DNA of 64,000 bases, taken from positions 1,922,001 to 1,986,000 of the forward strand of contig NZ_VFNV01000001.1 of the NCBI RefSeq assembly GCF_006715765.1, read 5' to 3'. The position numbers and the translations under genes are program-made. The notes under the pieces were generated by a model. That model did not search any database. It was not told the origin of the DNA and saw only the letters and a program-made list of their open reading frames with translations. Source of the DNA: Rarobacter incanus. GTDB taxonomy: Bacteria; Actinomycetota; Actinomycetes; Actinomycetales; Cellulomonadaceae. Of the stretch, positions 50,801 to 59,407 are shown one piece after another. Every line of letters starts with the position of its first letter. Position 1 is the stretch's first letter.

Positions 50801-53711
50801 CTACACGGAGACGAACGGCTGGAACTTCGCCTTCCACACGCCGCACGACGTCGACGGGCTCGCAGCCCTGTACGGAGGGCAGGCGGGACTGATCGCAAAG
50901 CTCGACACGTTCTTCGCCACGCCGGAGAAGGCGGACACGCGACGCATCCACGAGACCTATGAGGCGCGGGACGTGCGCATGGGACAGTGGGGGGCCTCGA
51001 ACCAGATCTCGTTCCACATCCCGTGGATTTACTCCGGCGCTGGTAAGCCCAGCCGGACGCAGGCGCTCACTCGCGACGCTGTGCAGCGACTCTACGTCGG
51101 CTCGGACATCGGCCAGGGATACCTGGGTGATGAGGACAACGGTGCGATGAGTGCCTGGTACGTGTTCTCCGCGCTCGGGTTCTACCCGCTCGCCATCGGT
51201 TCGGGTGAATACGTGGTGGGCTCACCGCTGCACGGCAAGGCGGTGATCAAGCCGCTGGGACGCAATGGCAAGGTCACCATCAACGCCGCGAACAACTCGG
51301 TGAAGAACGTCTACGTGCAATCGGCAACGCTGGATGGGGCACCGTTGCAAAGCGCGTCGCTGAGCGTGGAAGACGCGTTCGACGGAGCCGATCACACGCT
51401 GGACTTCACGCTGGGGGAGGAGCCTTCAACGTGGGGCGAGAGCACGCTCCCAGCTGAGCGGCCCACGCCGTCGATCGACATCCTCGACGCCAGGTACGCC
51501 AGCGTCTCGGCGACTGGCACGGAAGCATCGTCGCTGACCGACAACACCTCCAGTACTGCCGCGCAGTTCTCCGCGGCGGGCGGGAGCGTCACCGGGGCCT
51601 CCAAGGTGGGGCCGGTCACGGTGGACGAGTACACCCTCACCAATGGTGCCGGTTCGGCCGGTGGGGATCCGCGAGATTGGCGACTGGAAGCGTCCAACGA
51701 TGGTGCAAACTGGACCACTGTGGATCAGCGCAACGGTGAGACGTTCCCCTGGCGCACACAGACGAGGCCGTTCACCGTCGCCTCGCCGGGCTCCTACAGC
51801 CGCTACCGGCTGGTGGTCACCCAGACCGGGGGCGGCAACCTTGCGCTGTCGGAGATCGAGTTCCTCGTCGTGACGGGTGGCGCATCCACAAGCGAACTTG
51901 CGATTCACGCGTCCGGCACCGTCGATGTCCGTACCGGTGCCGCCTTCACCGGCACATTGGCCACGATCACGACGAACGGCGAGGCGCCCGCTGTCACGGT
52001 GGACGCCGGCAACGGCCCGCAAACTGCCACAGTTACCAGCAATCCGTTCGGCGGACACGTCGTGAGCGCGAACCTGGTGTTCGACACCCCCGGCCTGCAC
52101 ACCGTGACGATCGCGGCGTCGCAGGGCGGGCAGCACAAGAGCGTGACCGTCCCGGTCAACGTATACGTAGACAACAGGACCGCGACACAGGTGGCCTCCG
52201 CGGCGAACGTCGCCTGCTTCTCGGAACTCGGCGTCGGCGGAAGCTGCGACGGGGAAGGCTATGCCTACGATCGCGCCAAGGTCCGCTCCGCTGGCGTCGA
52301 TTTCGGTTCTGAGCAGACGGTTCAACTCGGCGGCCGTACCTTCCGGTACACCCTTGCCGATGTCCCGGCCGGACAGAAAGACACATTGACCGGCCGCGGC
52401 CAGGTGATTCCTGTTCAGCCCCACCCCGGCAGCGAGCGGATCTCATTCCTCGGAATGGCGAATCAGGGGCAGCGAACGGTCCGAGTATGGCTGGGATACA
52501 GCGACAATACGGAGCAGCCGGTGGACGTCTCCTTCGGCGACTGGGTGGACAAGGCAAACAACCCCATCGCTGGCAACACCCAGGTGTTCAACGCTCCGGG
52601 CAGGCTCAAGGACGCGGGGCAGGAGTCGCCCGCCAAGAACCTTGCGGTGTTCGCCACCGATCCGGTGATCCTGCAGCCGGGCAAGAATCTGACGCAGATC
52701 CGGCTCGAGGATCAGGGAACCGACATTCCTGCCGGCAAGGCGCACATCGTGGCCTTCGCCTTCGACGGATCCGCCGTCTCGCCGCTCTCGGCGGTCCCGG
52801 GCGGGCAACTGCCGGCCGCGACGGCGGGCAAGCAGGTCACGGCCCACCTAGCCACGGCATCGGGCGGCCGGGGCGACTACCGGGCATACGTGAACTGGGG
52901 AGATGGCACGACCCTGGACGAGGTCGCCACGCAGGATGGCGCCCTCTCCGGTTCGCACACGTACGTAGCCGCGGGCACCTACCAGGTGCACGTCACCGTG
53001 ACCGACGGTGAACTGTCCAAGGTCGTGGGCGGGACGATCGTCGTCGCGGCCGCGCCCACCGATCCAGGCGGACCCGGCGGTGGCGGCCCCAAGCCGACCG
53101 ACCCTGTCGTGGTGAAGGTGAGCGCCCCGGTGCTGTCGAAGACGAGTCAGGCATACGACTCGGTGGCAAAGCGCCGGGCTTCGATATCGGCCACAGTTTC
53201 CGGCGTCACCACCGGCGTCGTGGCTTTCCGGGCGGGCGGCACGCTGCTCGGCACGGCAAAGCTCGTCCGGCAGGGCTCGATCTACCGGGCGAGCCTCCCG
53301 ATCCCCGCACGGCTTCCCGTGGGCACCTACCGGGGGCTGACGGCGACGCTGACCTCCGGCGGCAAGTCGGCACAGTCGCAGTCGGCGGGCGTATCGCTCC
53401 GGGTCGTCAAGGCGACCACCAAGTCGGTCAAGGTATCGGGCAAGAAGTTCCCTGCGCGCACGAGGCCGAAGGTGACCATCCGGGTGGCAACGCTGTCCAA
53501 TGGCCGGCCAGCGGTCGGGTCGCTGCGGATCCGCGTCGGCAAGAAGGTCGTGAAGATCGCGAAACTGACGGCCAAGCGCAAGGGCAAGATCGTGGTCAAA
53601 CTGCCGAAGCGGTACTCGTCCGCGATCAAGGTCAAGGTCAGATTCGTGCCCACCTCGGCGAAGACGGCCCAGGCGAAGTGGTCCAAGCTGGTGTCGCTCA
53701 AGCTGCGATAG
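47835..53711 (+). CDS. GH92 family alpha-mannosidase, secreted, multi-domain
   Basis: This 1958-aa secreted exo-alpha-mannosidase has a signal peptide (1-41), an F5/8C domain (~92-232), a beta-sandwich (~240-410) and the GH92 catalytic unit (~413-1195). Family marks are NNGFWDTYRTAWPLYNLLYP (~753), HHTYTETNGWNFAF (~986), HDVDGLAAL, SFHIPWIYSGAGKPSRTQ and GDEDNGAMSAWYVFSALGFYPL (~1098) with the acidic pair of the active site. A second F5/8C (~1212-1345), an Ig-like domain, a beta module, a PKD-like domain (~1652-1740, WGDGTTL) and a Lys/Arg-rich Ig end follow. GH92 enzymes trim Man residues of N-glycans or mannan using calcium. ATG 47835 is chosen over a longer frame that would read through the hairpin. 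Confidence 0.9.
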   Translation: MRSSSNGKPRHSRGGRRITAAVAIAALCGGSLGASMPSAQAVNAETTPFYTSFDEVANPAGLINSTSYSDAGATTQNLSGTNFSMGSLTPQVASVTASAENAPNESAAKLVDGDPLTKWFANTKTPKVDLVVAGPQRVTRYVLTTANDAPDRNPKNWTLRGSNDGSTWTVLDTRTGQLWGNEGASSLHTRHSFAVPADKQGDYSRYRIDVSDNNGAAGTQLAGVELIGTGSSTPNVTPWQTAVDDGPWSSRVAKAKVGFSGTKALRYWGFHTADGAARTTNVLYQDLDLQIGSNTELTYKIFPNLDELELAWPATYVAVDLEYTEAGSSTLKRMSLAGLTDSFGFPATARGQGESKRLLARQWNSVRVDLGALAGATVHKVLLSYDNPNGSAASTPTGWVDDIRIGSGRVIDTSADGLTAYVDTRRGSDSTGDYTRGATFPATAVPNGFNFYTPLTEGSSNVDLYKYQGSNTSANKPRLQGLAISHEPSRWINDRNQMQFMPSVTTDGTPNAGLENRQLTYRHENEIARPDYYSVTFDNGIQAEIAPADHAAILRFTFPASANNRGTIFLDKVSHDAGFTLRSDNTGFDGWMQGGAEGTTRMFVHARFNRATVAQGTAAGDRSGAQYVSFDTSDPGNRVVEMRIATSLMSVSQAWHNYELEVVGKSFSQVRAAAQAAWNQRLGVVELQQATDEQKISMYSSLYRLNLYPNAQHENTGSAAEPVWKYASPVNATTGSPTATETNAKINSGRMYVNNGFWDTYRTAWPLYNLLYPDVAKELIDGFVEQYRAGGWIARWSTPGYKDSMTGTSSDASFADAYIAGAIPASLAEEAYAAGLKNATAVSSANIQADGNYAADQVGRKALNQSIFLGYSPASLDQSVSWGLEGIINDYALGKMAAKLAQDPEVAADRRARYADDAKYLLGRAESYVNLFDASVGDPADANTPLGFFQGRKANGDWLLGPGSYDLSNRTSVYNPEDWDSGTETGHHTYTETNGWNFAFHTPHDVDGLAALYGGQAGLIAKLDTFFATPEKADTRRIHETYEARDVRMGQWGASNQISFHIPWIYSGAGKPSRTQALTRDAVQRLYVGSDIGQGYLGDEDNGAMSAWYVFSALGFYPLAIGSGEYVVGSPLHGKAVIKPLGRNGKVTINAANNSVKNVYVQSATLDGAPLQSASLSVEDAFDGADHTLDFTLGEEPSTWGESTLPAERPTPSIDILDARYASVSATGTEASSLTDNTSSTAAQFSAAGGSVTGASKVGPVTVDEYTLTNGAGSAGGDPRDWRLEASNDGANWTTVDQRNGETFPWRTQTRPFTVASPGSYSRYRLVVTQTGGGNLALSEIEFLVVTGGASTSELAIHASGTVDVRTGAAFTGTLATITTNGEAPAVTVDAGNGPQTATVTSNPFGGHVVSANLVFDTPGLHTVTIAASQGGQHKSVTVPVNVYVDNRTATQVASAANVACFSELGVGGSCDGEGYAYDRAKVRSAGVDFGSEQTVQLGGRTFRYTLADVPAGQKDTLTGRGQVIPVQPHPGSERISFLGMANQGQRTVRVWLGYSDNTEQPVDVSFGDWVDKANNPIAGNTQVFNAPGRLKDAGQESPAKNLAVFATDPVILQPGKNLTQIRLEDQGTDIPAGKAHIVAFAFDGSAVSPLSAVPGGQLPAATAGKQVTAHLATASGGRGDYRAYVNWGDGTTLDEVATQDGALSGSHTYVAAGTYQVHVTVTDGELSKVVGGTIVVAAAPTDPGGPGGGGPKPTDPVVVKVSAPVLSKTSQAYDSVAKRRASISATVSGVTTGVVAFRAGGTLLGTAKLVRQGSIYRASLPIPARLPVGTYRGLTATLTSGGKSAQSQSAGVSLRVVKATTKSVKVSGKKFPARTRPKVTIRVATLSNGRPAVGSLRIRVGKKVVKIAKLTAKRKGKIVVKLPKRYSSAIKVKVRFVPTSAKTAQAKWSKLVSLKLR

Positions 53712-53786
53712 GAGCCGGGCTACGGGCGCGCTAGTCAATTGGCCGCTGTGTGTCGCTTCCAAGGATCGGGCGCCTGGCTGCGCCCC

Positions 53787-53822
53787 GGGCCGTGTCCGTA
53801 GCGCTGCTACGGGCACGGGCCT
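53787..53822. terminator. Imperfect hairpin after the GH92 gene
   Basis: Arms of about 16 bp (GCCGTGTCCGTAGC and GCTACGGGCACGGG, two mismatches, GCT loop) lie 76 bp after the stop, in the 217-bp gap before the aldolase gene. No T run. Confidence 0.5.
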
Positions 53823-53928
53823 CCGCCTTGCCATGCATCCCGTCCGGAATCCGCCACACGCACCGTTAATCAACCGGCGCATCCTAGGCAGAAACCTGAC
53901 GGAAATCGGGTCGCCGTATCCTGGATCG

Positions 53929-54984
53929 ATGGATGCCAGTTCTGCTCGCCGGTTCAACTCAGACAACTACGCGGGGGCGCATCCCGAGGTGCTGGCGGCG
54001 CTGGTACAGGCGAACTCCGGCCATCAGCCGGGATACGGTGACGACCCGTGGACCACGCGGTTGCGCGAGGTGGTCCGAGGCCACTTCGGGGAGGCTGCGC
54101 AGGCCTATCCGGTGCTCACTGGGACCGGGGCCAATGTGGTGTCGCTGGCGGCGATGCTCCCGCGCTGGGGCAGCGTCATCACCCCGGCATCCTCGCACCT
54201 CAACGTGGACGAGAATGCGGCACCCGAACGGATGGCCGGGATCAAGCTGCTCACGGTCGATACTCCGGACGGCAAGCTCACGCCCGCTCACCTCGATGAG
54301 TTCACTGAGAACGTCGGCGATCCGCACCGGGCGCAGCCGCTCGCCATCTCCATCGCGCAGCCGACCGAACTGGGCACGGTCTACCGGATCGACGAACTGC
54401 GGGCGCTCGTCGAGCGAGCCCACGCGCTCGGCATGGCGGTGCACATCGATGGGGCGCGACTCGCCAACGCCGCCGCCGCGCTGGGCGCGACGCTAGGTGA
54501 GATCACGACCGCGGTCGGTGCCGATGTCGTAACGCTCGGCGGCACCAAGAACGGTATCATCGCCGGGGAAGTGATCGTGGTCCTGGACCCCGCCGCGGGC
54601 GAGGGGATCGAGTTCGTCCGGAAGTTCAGTGCGCAACTCGCCTCCAAGATGCGCTTCGTATCGGCCCAGCTAGTCGCCCTCTACGGTTCGGACCTGTGGC
54701 TGCGCAGCGCGGCGGCCGCGAACGCCGCCGCCGCGCGGCTGCGGGCAGGCCTCGACCGAGCGATCGCGCAAGGCCTGCTCCCCGGGGTCGAGCTCACGCA
54801 GGCGAGCGACACCAATGCCGTGTTCGCCGTCATCCCCGAGCGAGTGCGCGAGGAATTGCGTGCTCGCTTCGGTTTCTACGACTGGAATCCGGCCATCGGC
54901 GAGGTCCGCCTGATGTGCTCGTTCGACACGACCGACGGCGATGTGGACGAGTTCGTCGCCGCCGCGGTGGCCGGCCTGGCCTGA
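53929..54984 (+). CDS. Threonine aldolase-like PLP enzyme (copy 1)
   Basis: This 351-aa protein belongs to the beta-eliminating lyase/threonine aldolase family (PLP fold type I). It has RRFNSDNYAGAHPEVL at the N-terminus, TGTGANVVSLAAML, SSHLNVDENAAPE, ISIAQPTELGTVY and the PLP-Lys region TLGGTKNGI (Lys ~205). A frame open 32 codons upstream lacks conservation, so the ATG at 53929 is used. Low-specificity members cleave threonine/allo-threonine to glycine and acetaldehyde. A paralogue with the same length lies 4.4 kb downstream; this copy follows the glycosidase cluster and precedes a broken phosphoketolase. Confidence 0.85.
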   Translation: MDASSARRFNSDNYAGAHPEVLAALVQANSGHQPGYGDDPWTTRLREVVRGHFGEAAQAYPVLTGTGANVVSLAAMLPRWGSVITPASSHLNVDENAAPERMAGIKLLTVDTPDGKLTPAHLDEFTENVGDPHRAQPLAISIAQPTELGTVYRIDELRALVERAHALGMAVHIDGARLANAAAALGATLGEITTAVGADVVTLGGTKNGIIAGEVIVVLDPAAGEGIEFVRKFSAQLASKMRFVSAQLVALYGSDLWLRSAAAANAAAARLRAGLDRAIAQGLLPGVELTQASDTNAVFAVIPERVREELRARFGFYDWNPAIGEVRLMCSFDTTDGDVDEFVAAAVAGLA

Positions 54985-55020
54985 CGGCGTCGCTTGGCAG
55001 TCCGGGCGGAACTCGTCGGG

Positions 55021-55399
55021 CTACTCGTTGTCCCCGCCGGTCGCGGCGGCCGCCTGGTCCACAGGCGGCGTAGCGGTGCCGTCCCCGTTTGCGCCTGGCC
55101 ACACCCAGTCGCGGACCTCGGGAATGTCCTCGCCGAATTCGCGGGTGTGCTCCCGTGCGGCGAGGCGCGCGTCGAGCATCTTCTGGCGAAGACCGGCGTA
55201 GCGCGAGCCGAGGCCGGGCACCCGGTCTATCACGTCGATGACCAGGCGGTAGCGGTCCAGATCGTTGAGCATCACCATGTCGAAGGGCGTGGTGGTCGTG
55301 CCCTCCTCCTTGTAACCGCGCACGTGGATGTTGTCGTGCCCGGTCCGGCGGTAGGTGAGCCGGTGGATGAGCCACGGGTAGCCGTGATATGCGAAGATG
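55021..55399 (-). pseudogene. xfp: Phosphoketolase, C-terminal remnant truncated by an IS element
   Basis: Reading on the minus strand, ~125 codons continue from the IS boundary: [20 protein letters not shown], then [36 protein letters not shown] and a C-terminal DWVWPG region ending TGGDNE. These are the last residues of xylulose-5-P/fructose-6-P phosphoketolase (about 800 aa normally). The upstream ~680 codons are missing: the frame is cut at 55399 by IS3-family DNA, and on the other side of the element there is no phosphoketolase sequence. The remnant cannot be an enzyme. It shows the ancestor had a phosphoketolase bypass and lost it by IS-linked deletion. Confidence 0.85.
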
Positions 55400-55430
55400 T
55401 GAAGCGCCCTGGGTTTAATGGAGACTCAGT

Positions 55431-56353
55431 TCATTTGATTTCAACCAGTTCTTTGGCGCTGGCAACACCAGCATAGAACGTGGCCTCGAACTTTGCAGGC
55501 GTCACGTCGCCGAGGTATCCATGGAGGCGCTGAGTGTTGTGCCAGTACACCCAGCCCAGTGTCGCGAGTTCGAGATCATCAATCGTTTTCCACGGCCCAG
55601 ACTTCGCTGGCCCGCGCACCAACTCAGCCTTGTAATACCCGTTCACCGTCTCAGCGAGAGCGTTGATGCTTAGCTGTCGCCGACAGTCCCGATCGAGGGC
55701 GTCGCCCCGATCTGTGCGAGGCGTTCACGGTAGCGAATAGAGGTGAATTGGCTGCCCGCATCGCTGTGACAGCGCAGCTCCGGCAGATGCTTCCCGCGTG
55801 ACCAGCGCGTCATCTCGATCGCATCCAACACCGTCTCGGTGTTCATATTCGACGCGCACCGCCACCCTACGATCGCGCGACTATACGCGTCGATGATGAA
55901 GCACACGTAGGCGACGCCCTGCCACGTCGGCACGAACGTCAGGTCGGTGACCCACAATTGGTTCGGCGCATCGGCCTTGAAAACCCGGTTCACGAGATCA
56001 GGATGCCTCGGCATCCTAGGGTCAGGCTTCGTAGTCTTCACCCGCTTCTCACGGCGTGCTCCCTCGATCTTGAGCACTTTCATCAGCCTAGCGACCTGAT
56101 CACGACCGATATTGATGCCTGCCCGCTGCGCTGCTTTCCAGAGCTTGCGCACCCCATAAACACAGTAGTTGTCTTCCCAGATCTTGAGCAGCATGGGCGC
56201 GACCTCTGCATCTCTGATTTGACGAGCAGAAGCTGGCCTGCTGTTCGCGGCATACTACGTGGACGGGGCCACCTGCAGAACCTTGCAGATGCGCTCGACC
56301 CCGAGCCTTCGACCAGTCACAACATCGTCCTTGTTCTCGGTGATGAATCGCAC
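55431..56353 (-). pseudogene. IS3-family transposase OrfB, inactivated
   Basis: The DDE integrase catalytic core is recognisable: WVTDLTFVPTW (first Asp), CHSDAGSQFTS (second Asp) and ALAETVNGYYK (Glu). Two lesions are visible. A TAG replaces Tyr in the STYYA-like region (56255-56257), and a +2 change around 55665-55672 turns the GDSYDNALAE segment into GDS-stop with a frame change before the catalytic Glu. Translation from the GTG at 56353 would stop after ~32 residues. The element therefore cannot move by itself unless a related copy supplies transposase. Confidence 0.87.
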
Positions 56354-56724
56354 TAGTTCCGGTGGTGGCGGTCGAGCTGCGCCCCGAAGAAAGACGCCGC
56401 ACGCTTCAAGGTTTCATTCGCGCGTTTGAGTTCACGCACCTCTTGCTCGAGTTCTCGCATGCGAGCTTGCTCGTCGGTCGTAACTCCGGGTTTTACACCG
56501 TCATCGATGTCGGCCTGGCGCACCCAGGAGCGCACTGACTCAACGCCGTAGCCGAGCTGCTCAGCCACACGCGTCGTCGTTCCTTGACTCGTGCCAAGCT
56601 CCGCGCGGAGGGTGCGCACCACCCAGACCGCAGCAGCCTTCTCTTCAGCGAAGTAGCAGCGTCCCTTGTTCTTGCGTTGGGGGATGAGTCCATTCTCGTT
56701 CCATAACTCTGGAGCCTCCAACAA
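56353..56724 (-). CDS. IS3-family OrfA (helix-turn-helix) protein
   Basis: This 123-aa frame has the IS3 OrfA helix-turn-helix: EEKAAAVWVVRTLRAELGTS, then GVESVRSWVRQADIDDG, followed by the leucine-zipper-like LEQEVRELKRANETLKRAASFFGAQLD. The frame is intact and ends at TAG, overlapping the orfB start. The N-terminal ~15 residues before the usual start (PQRKNKG) may be spurious. With orfB broken, OrfA alone would have at most an inhibitory role. Confidence 0.75.
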   Translation of the reverse strand: MLEAPELWNENGLIPQRKNKGRCYFAEEKAAAVWVVRTLRAELGTSQGTTTRVAEQLGYGVESVRSWVRQADIDDGVKPGVTTDEQARMRELEQEVRELKRANETLKRAASFFGAQLDRHHRN

Positions 56725-56808
56725 ACCCAGGGCGCTTCAGATCCCGTCCGCCCGCAGTTGCAGGTCCAGACCGGGCGCGGCGCCCTCAGTGTGTCGTTAG
56801 TCCCAGTA

Positions 56809-56824
56809 ATACCCCTGGGGGTAT
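56809..56824 (+). promoter_or_regulatory. CsoR/CstR-type operator ATACCCC-TG-GGGGTAT
   Basis: A perfect 7-2-7 palindrome (arms 56809-56815 and 56818-56824) lies 61 bp before the CoA-disulfide reductase start codon. Palindromes with ATACCCC arms and a GGGGTAT partner are typical CsoR/CstR-family sites. CstR members respond to persulfide and repress rhodanese/CoA-disulfide reductase genes, matching the gene downstream. A -10-like TATAGA overlaps the right arm. No csoR-family gene is in the window. Confidence 0.7.
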
Positions 56825-56884
56825 AGAGGTATCCTTGACGTACAGCGGGGCAGCCCGACGGTACCGATTGCGTTGGAGGACTTG

Positions 56885-59371
56885 ATGAAGATTGTGGTGG
56901 TTGGCGGGGTCGCTGCGGGGGCGTCAGTTGCAGCGCGAGCGCGAAGGCTCGATGAGGACGCTGAGATTATTCTTTTCGAACGCGGCCATCACGTCTCGTT
57001 CGCGAACTGCGGATTGCCGTATCACATCGGCAACGTCATCAAGGACCGCGAACGGCTGTTGGTGCAAACCCCAGAATCGCTCCGGGAGCTTCTCGACATC
57101 GACGCCCGCATCGCCCACGAGGTCACCTCGATCGACCCGGCCGCGAAAACTGTCACCGTCAAGGACGTTGACACGGGTGAGCAGTACACGGAGGCGTACG
57201 ACGCTCTCGCGTTGTGCCCGGGGGCGAACGCCGTGCACATCCCGATCCCCGGAATCGATGCTCCGCAGGTTCGGGTCCTGCGCCGCATAGGCGACATGGA
57301 TAAGATCAAGGCCCTCGTCGATCGAGAAACCGAGCAGGCCGCCCGCGGCGAACGCGGTGCCATGCGCGCGGTAGTCGTCGGCGCGGGCTACATAGGTCTG
57401 GAGATGGCAGAAAGCTTGCACCACCGGGGCGTGCAGGTGACCGTCGTCGAGGCCGCGGACCAGATCCTGCCGCCGGTCGACCGAGAGATAGCCACTCCGG
57501 TCATGAACCACCTGCGCACGCGGGGAATAGACGTGCGCGTCGGCGCCTCGGCGGCCGCCATCGCGCAGCAGGCGGATGGGTCCGTGAAGGTGGAGCTTTC
57601 CACCAATGCCTTCATCGACGCCGACCTGGTCATCATGTCCGTCGGCGTACGCCCGGCAACCGAACTTGCGAAGGCAGCAGGTCTGGAACTTGGCCCACAC
57701 GGCGGGATCAAGGTGGATGACCACATGCGCACGTCCGATCCCTCAATTTGGGCGGCGGGTGACGCGGTGGAGACCCCGCACCCGGTTCTGCCCGGAACAT
57801 ACCTCACGCCGTTGGCCGGGCCTGCCAACCGTCAAGGCCGAATCGTTGCGGACAACATTTGCGGCCGCGACAGCGTGTACACCTTCACGCAGGGGACATC
57901 CGTGGTCAAGGTGTTCGACATGGTTGCCGGGGGCACGGGCGCCACTGAAAGGCAGCTCAAGGCTGCGGGAATCGCATACCGCGCGGCGCATGTTCACCCC
58001 TCCGGTCACGCGGGTTATTACCCCGGGACCGCCATGATGCACCTCAAGGTGCTGTTCGACCCCGAGACGGGGCGCGTCCTGGGCGGCCAGGCGTCCGGAT
58101 TCGATGGCGTTGACAAACGCCTCGATGTGCTCGCGATGGCGGTGCGGGAGAAACTCACCGTATTCGACCTCGAAGAGGTCGAACTCGCATACGCTCCGCC
58201 CTTCGGATCCGCCAAGGATCCCGTCAACATGGCCGGATTCGTGGCCTCCAACACCATCCGCGGTGACATCAAGCTCTGGTACCCCCAGGAGTTCCCGGCG
58301 GCCACGGAGGGCGCGCGAATCGTCGACGTCCGCACCCCGCAAGAGTACGAACTTTGGCACATCCCCGGGGCGGTCAATGTCCCCATCGGTGAATTCCGGG
58401 AACGGTCGCGCGACTGGGACAAGAACGTGCCCGTTCGCCTGTATTGCGCGGTGGGGTTCCGATCGTATTTGGCGGAACGCATCCTCGACCAACGCGGGTT
58501 CGCGGACGCCCGCACGCTGTCGGGCGGCGCAAACACCTTCCGTGCCTGGCACGAGGTGGAAATGGAGGGAGCGGCGCCGCAGGCCCCGGCGGTCTCGTAC
58601 CCCGCGGCCGGTGCCGCATTCGCCCCAAAGCAAGAAGCGGGAAAGCTGATTGAACTGGACTGCACCGGATTGGCCTGCCCTGGGCCGATTATGAAGATGT
58701 CCAAGGCCGTGGACGACCTCAAACCGGGCGACCAGATCTCGGTTACGGTCTCGGACCCTGGATTCGCCCACGACGGCCCGGCCTGGGCCGCGGCAAACGG
58801 GCACACGGTCACGGGCCTGACACCGCAGGGCGCGGGCTACCACATGGACCTCACGGTGGGCGGTGGCCCGGGTGGAGTGGGCCTCGTCGACAATTCCGGT
58901 CGCGACGGAATGTCGTTCGTTGTATTCAGCGGTGACCTGGACAAGGTGTTGGCGGCATTCATCATCGCCAATGGCGCATTGGCCATGGGCAAACCGGTGC
59001 GCATGTTCTTCACGTTCTGGGGTTTGAACGCACTGCGGAAACCCGGAGTCAAGACCGCCGACAAATCGGCCCTCGATAAGCTGTTCGGAGCGATGATGCC
59101 GGCCGGGCCCGGGGCCCTCAAGCTAAGCCAGATGAACATGGCGGGCGCCGGAACGGCGATGATCAAAAAGGTCATGAAGGACCACGACGTGGCGCCCCTG
59201 CCGCAGCTCATCGAGAGCGCCATGGAGCGTGGCGCCGAGATGACCGCGTGCACCATGACGATGGATCTGCTGGGCATCCGCGCGGCTGAACTCGTCGATG
59301 GCGTCAAACTCGGAGGGGTGGCCTCGTTCATCGCGGCCAGCGACGCGAGCGCCAGCACTTTGTTCATCTAG
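56885..59371 (+). CDS. CoA-disulfide reductase-rhodanese-TusA-DsrE fusion protein
   Basis: The 828-aa cytoplasmic protein combines four sulfur-handling domains. 1) A CoA-disulfide reductase FAD/NAD(P)H domain (1-~450) with VVVGGVAAGASVAARARRL (FAD), the active Cys42 in SFANCGLPY, and a C-terminal dimerisation domain. 2) A rhodanese domain (~465-555) with active Cys in YCAVGFRS (~520). 3) A TusA/SirA domain (~586-658) with the CPGP Cys. 4) A DsrE-like C-terminus (~674-828). ATG at 56885 follows GGAGG; a TTG four codons earlier is less likely. Similar fusions act on persulfides and polysulfide, reducing them with NAD(P)H. It is controlled by the CsoR/CstR-like site just upstream. Confidence 0.9.
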   Translation: MKIVVVGGVAAGASVAARARRLDEDAEIILFERGHHVSFANCGLPYHIGNVIKDRERLLVQTPESLRELLDIDARIAHEVTSIDPAAKTVTVKDVDTGEQYTEAYDALALCPGANAVHIPIPGIDAPQVRVLRRIGDMDKIKALVDRETEQAARGERGAMRAVVVGAGYIGLEMAESLHHRGVQVTVVEAADQILPPVDREIATPVMNHLRTRGIDVRVGASAAAIAQQADGSVKVELSTNAFIDADLVIMSVGVRPATELAKAAGLELGPHGGIKVDDHMRTSDPSIWAAGDAVETPHPVLPGTYLTPLAGPANRQGRIVADNICGRDSVYTFTQGTSVVKVFDMVAGGTGATERQLKAAGIAYRAAHVHPSGHAGYYPGTAMMHLKVLFDPETGRVLGGQASGFDGVDKRLDVLAMAVREKLTVFDLEEVELAYAPPFGSAKDPVNMAGFVASNTIRGDIKLWYPQEFPAATEGARIVDVRTPQEYELWHIPGAVNVPIGEFRERSRDWDKNVPVRLYCAVGFRSYLAERILDQRGFADARTLSGGANTFRAWHEVEMEGAAPQAPAVSYPAAGAAFAPKQEAGKLIELDCTGLACPGPIMKMSKAVDDLKPGDQISVTVSDPGFAHDGPAWAAANGHTVTGLTPQGAGYHMDLTVGGGPGGVGLVDNSGRDGMSFVVFSGDLDKVLAAFIIANGALAMGKPVRMFFTFWGLNALRKPGVKTADKSALDKLFGAMMPAGPGALKLSQMNMAGAGTAMIKKVMKDHDVAPLPQLIESAMERGAEMTACTMTMDLLGIRAAELVDGVKLGGVASFIAASDASASTLFI

Positions 59372-59407
59372 GGCCGATTGCCGTGCGCGCGGCCGTATCC
59401 TGAAGAT

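Larger units (their letters stand above)
55400..56739 (-). mobile_element. Degenerate IS3-family insertion sequence (1340 bp)
   Basis: The element is bounded by inverted repeats: TGAAGCGCCCTGGGTTT at 55400-55416 and its perfect complement at 56723-56739, with further imperfect match inward (GGAGACTC/GGAGGCTC). It carries orfA (helix-turn-helix) and orfB (DDE integrase), both on the minus strand; orfB is broken twice. No clear 3-4 bp target duplication: flanks are GATG on the left and GATC on the right, so the sides may come from different places, consistent with an adjacent deletion. Confidence 0.9.

Noticed and set aside
35785-53966. Long open frames antisense to the glycosidase genes (up to ~400 codons)
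   Set aside because: They have no recognisable domains, are Arg/Gly/Pro-rich, and are the usual result of high G+C third positions of the sense genes.
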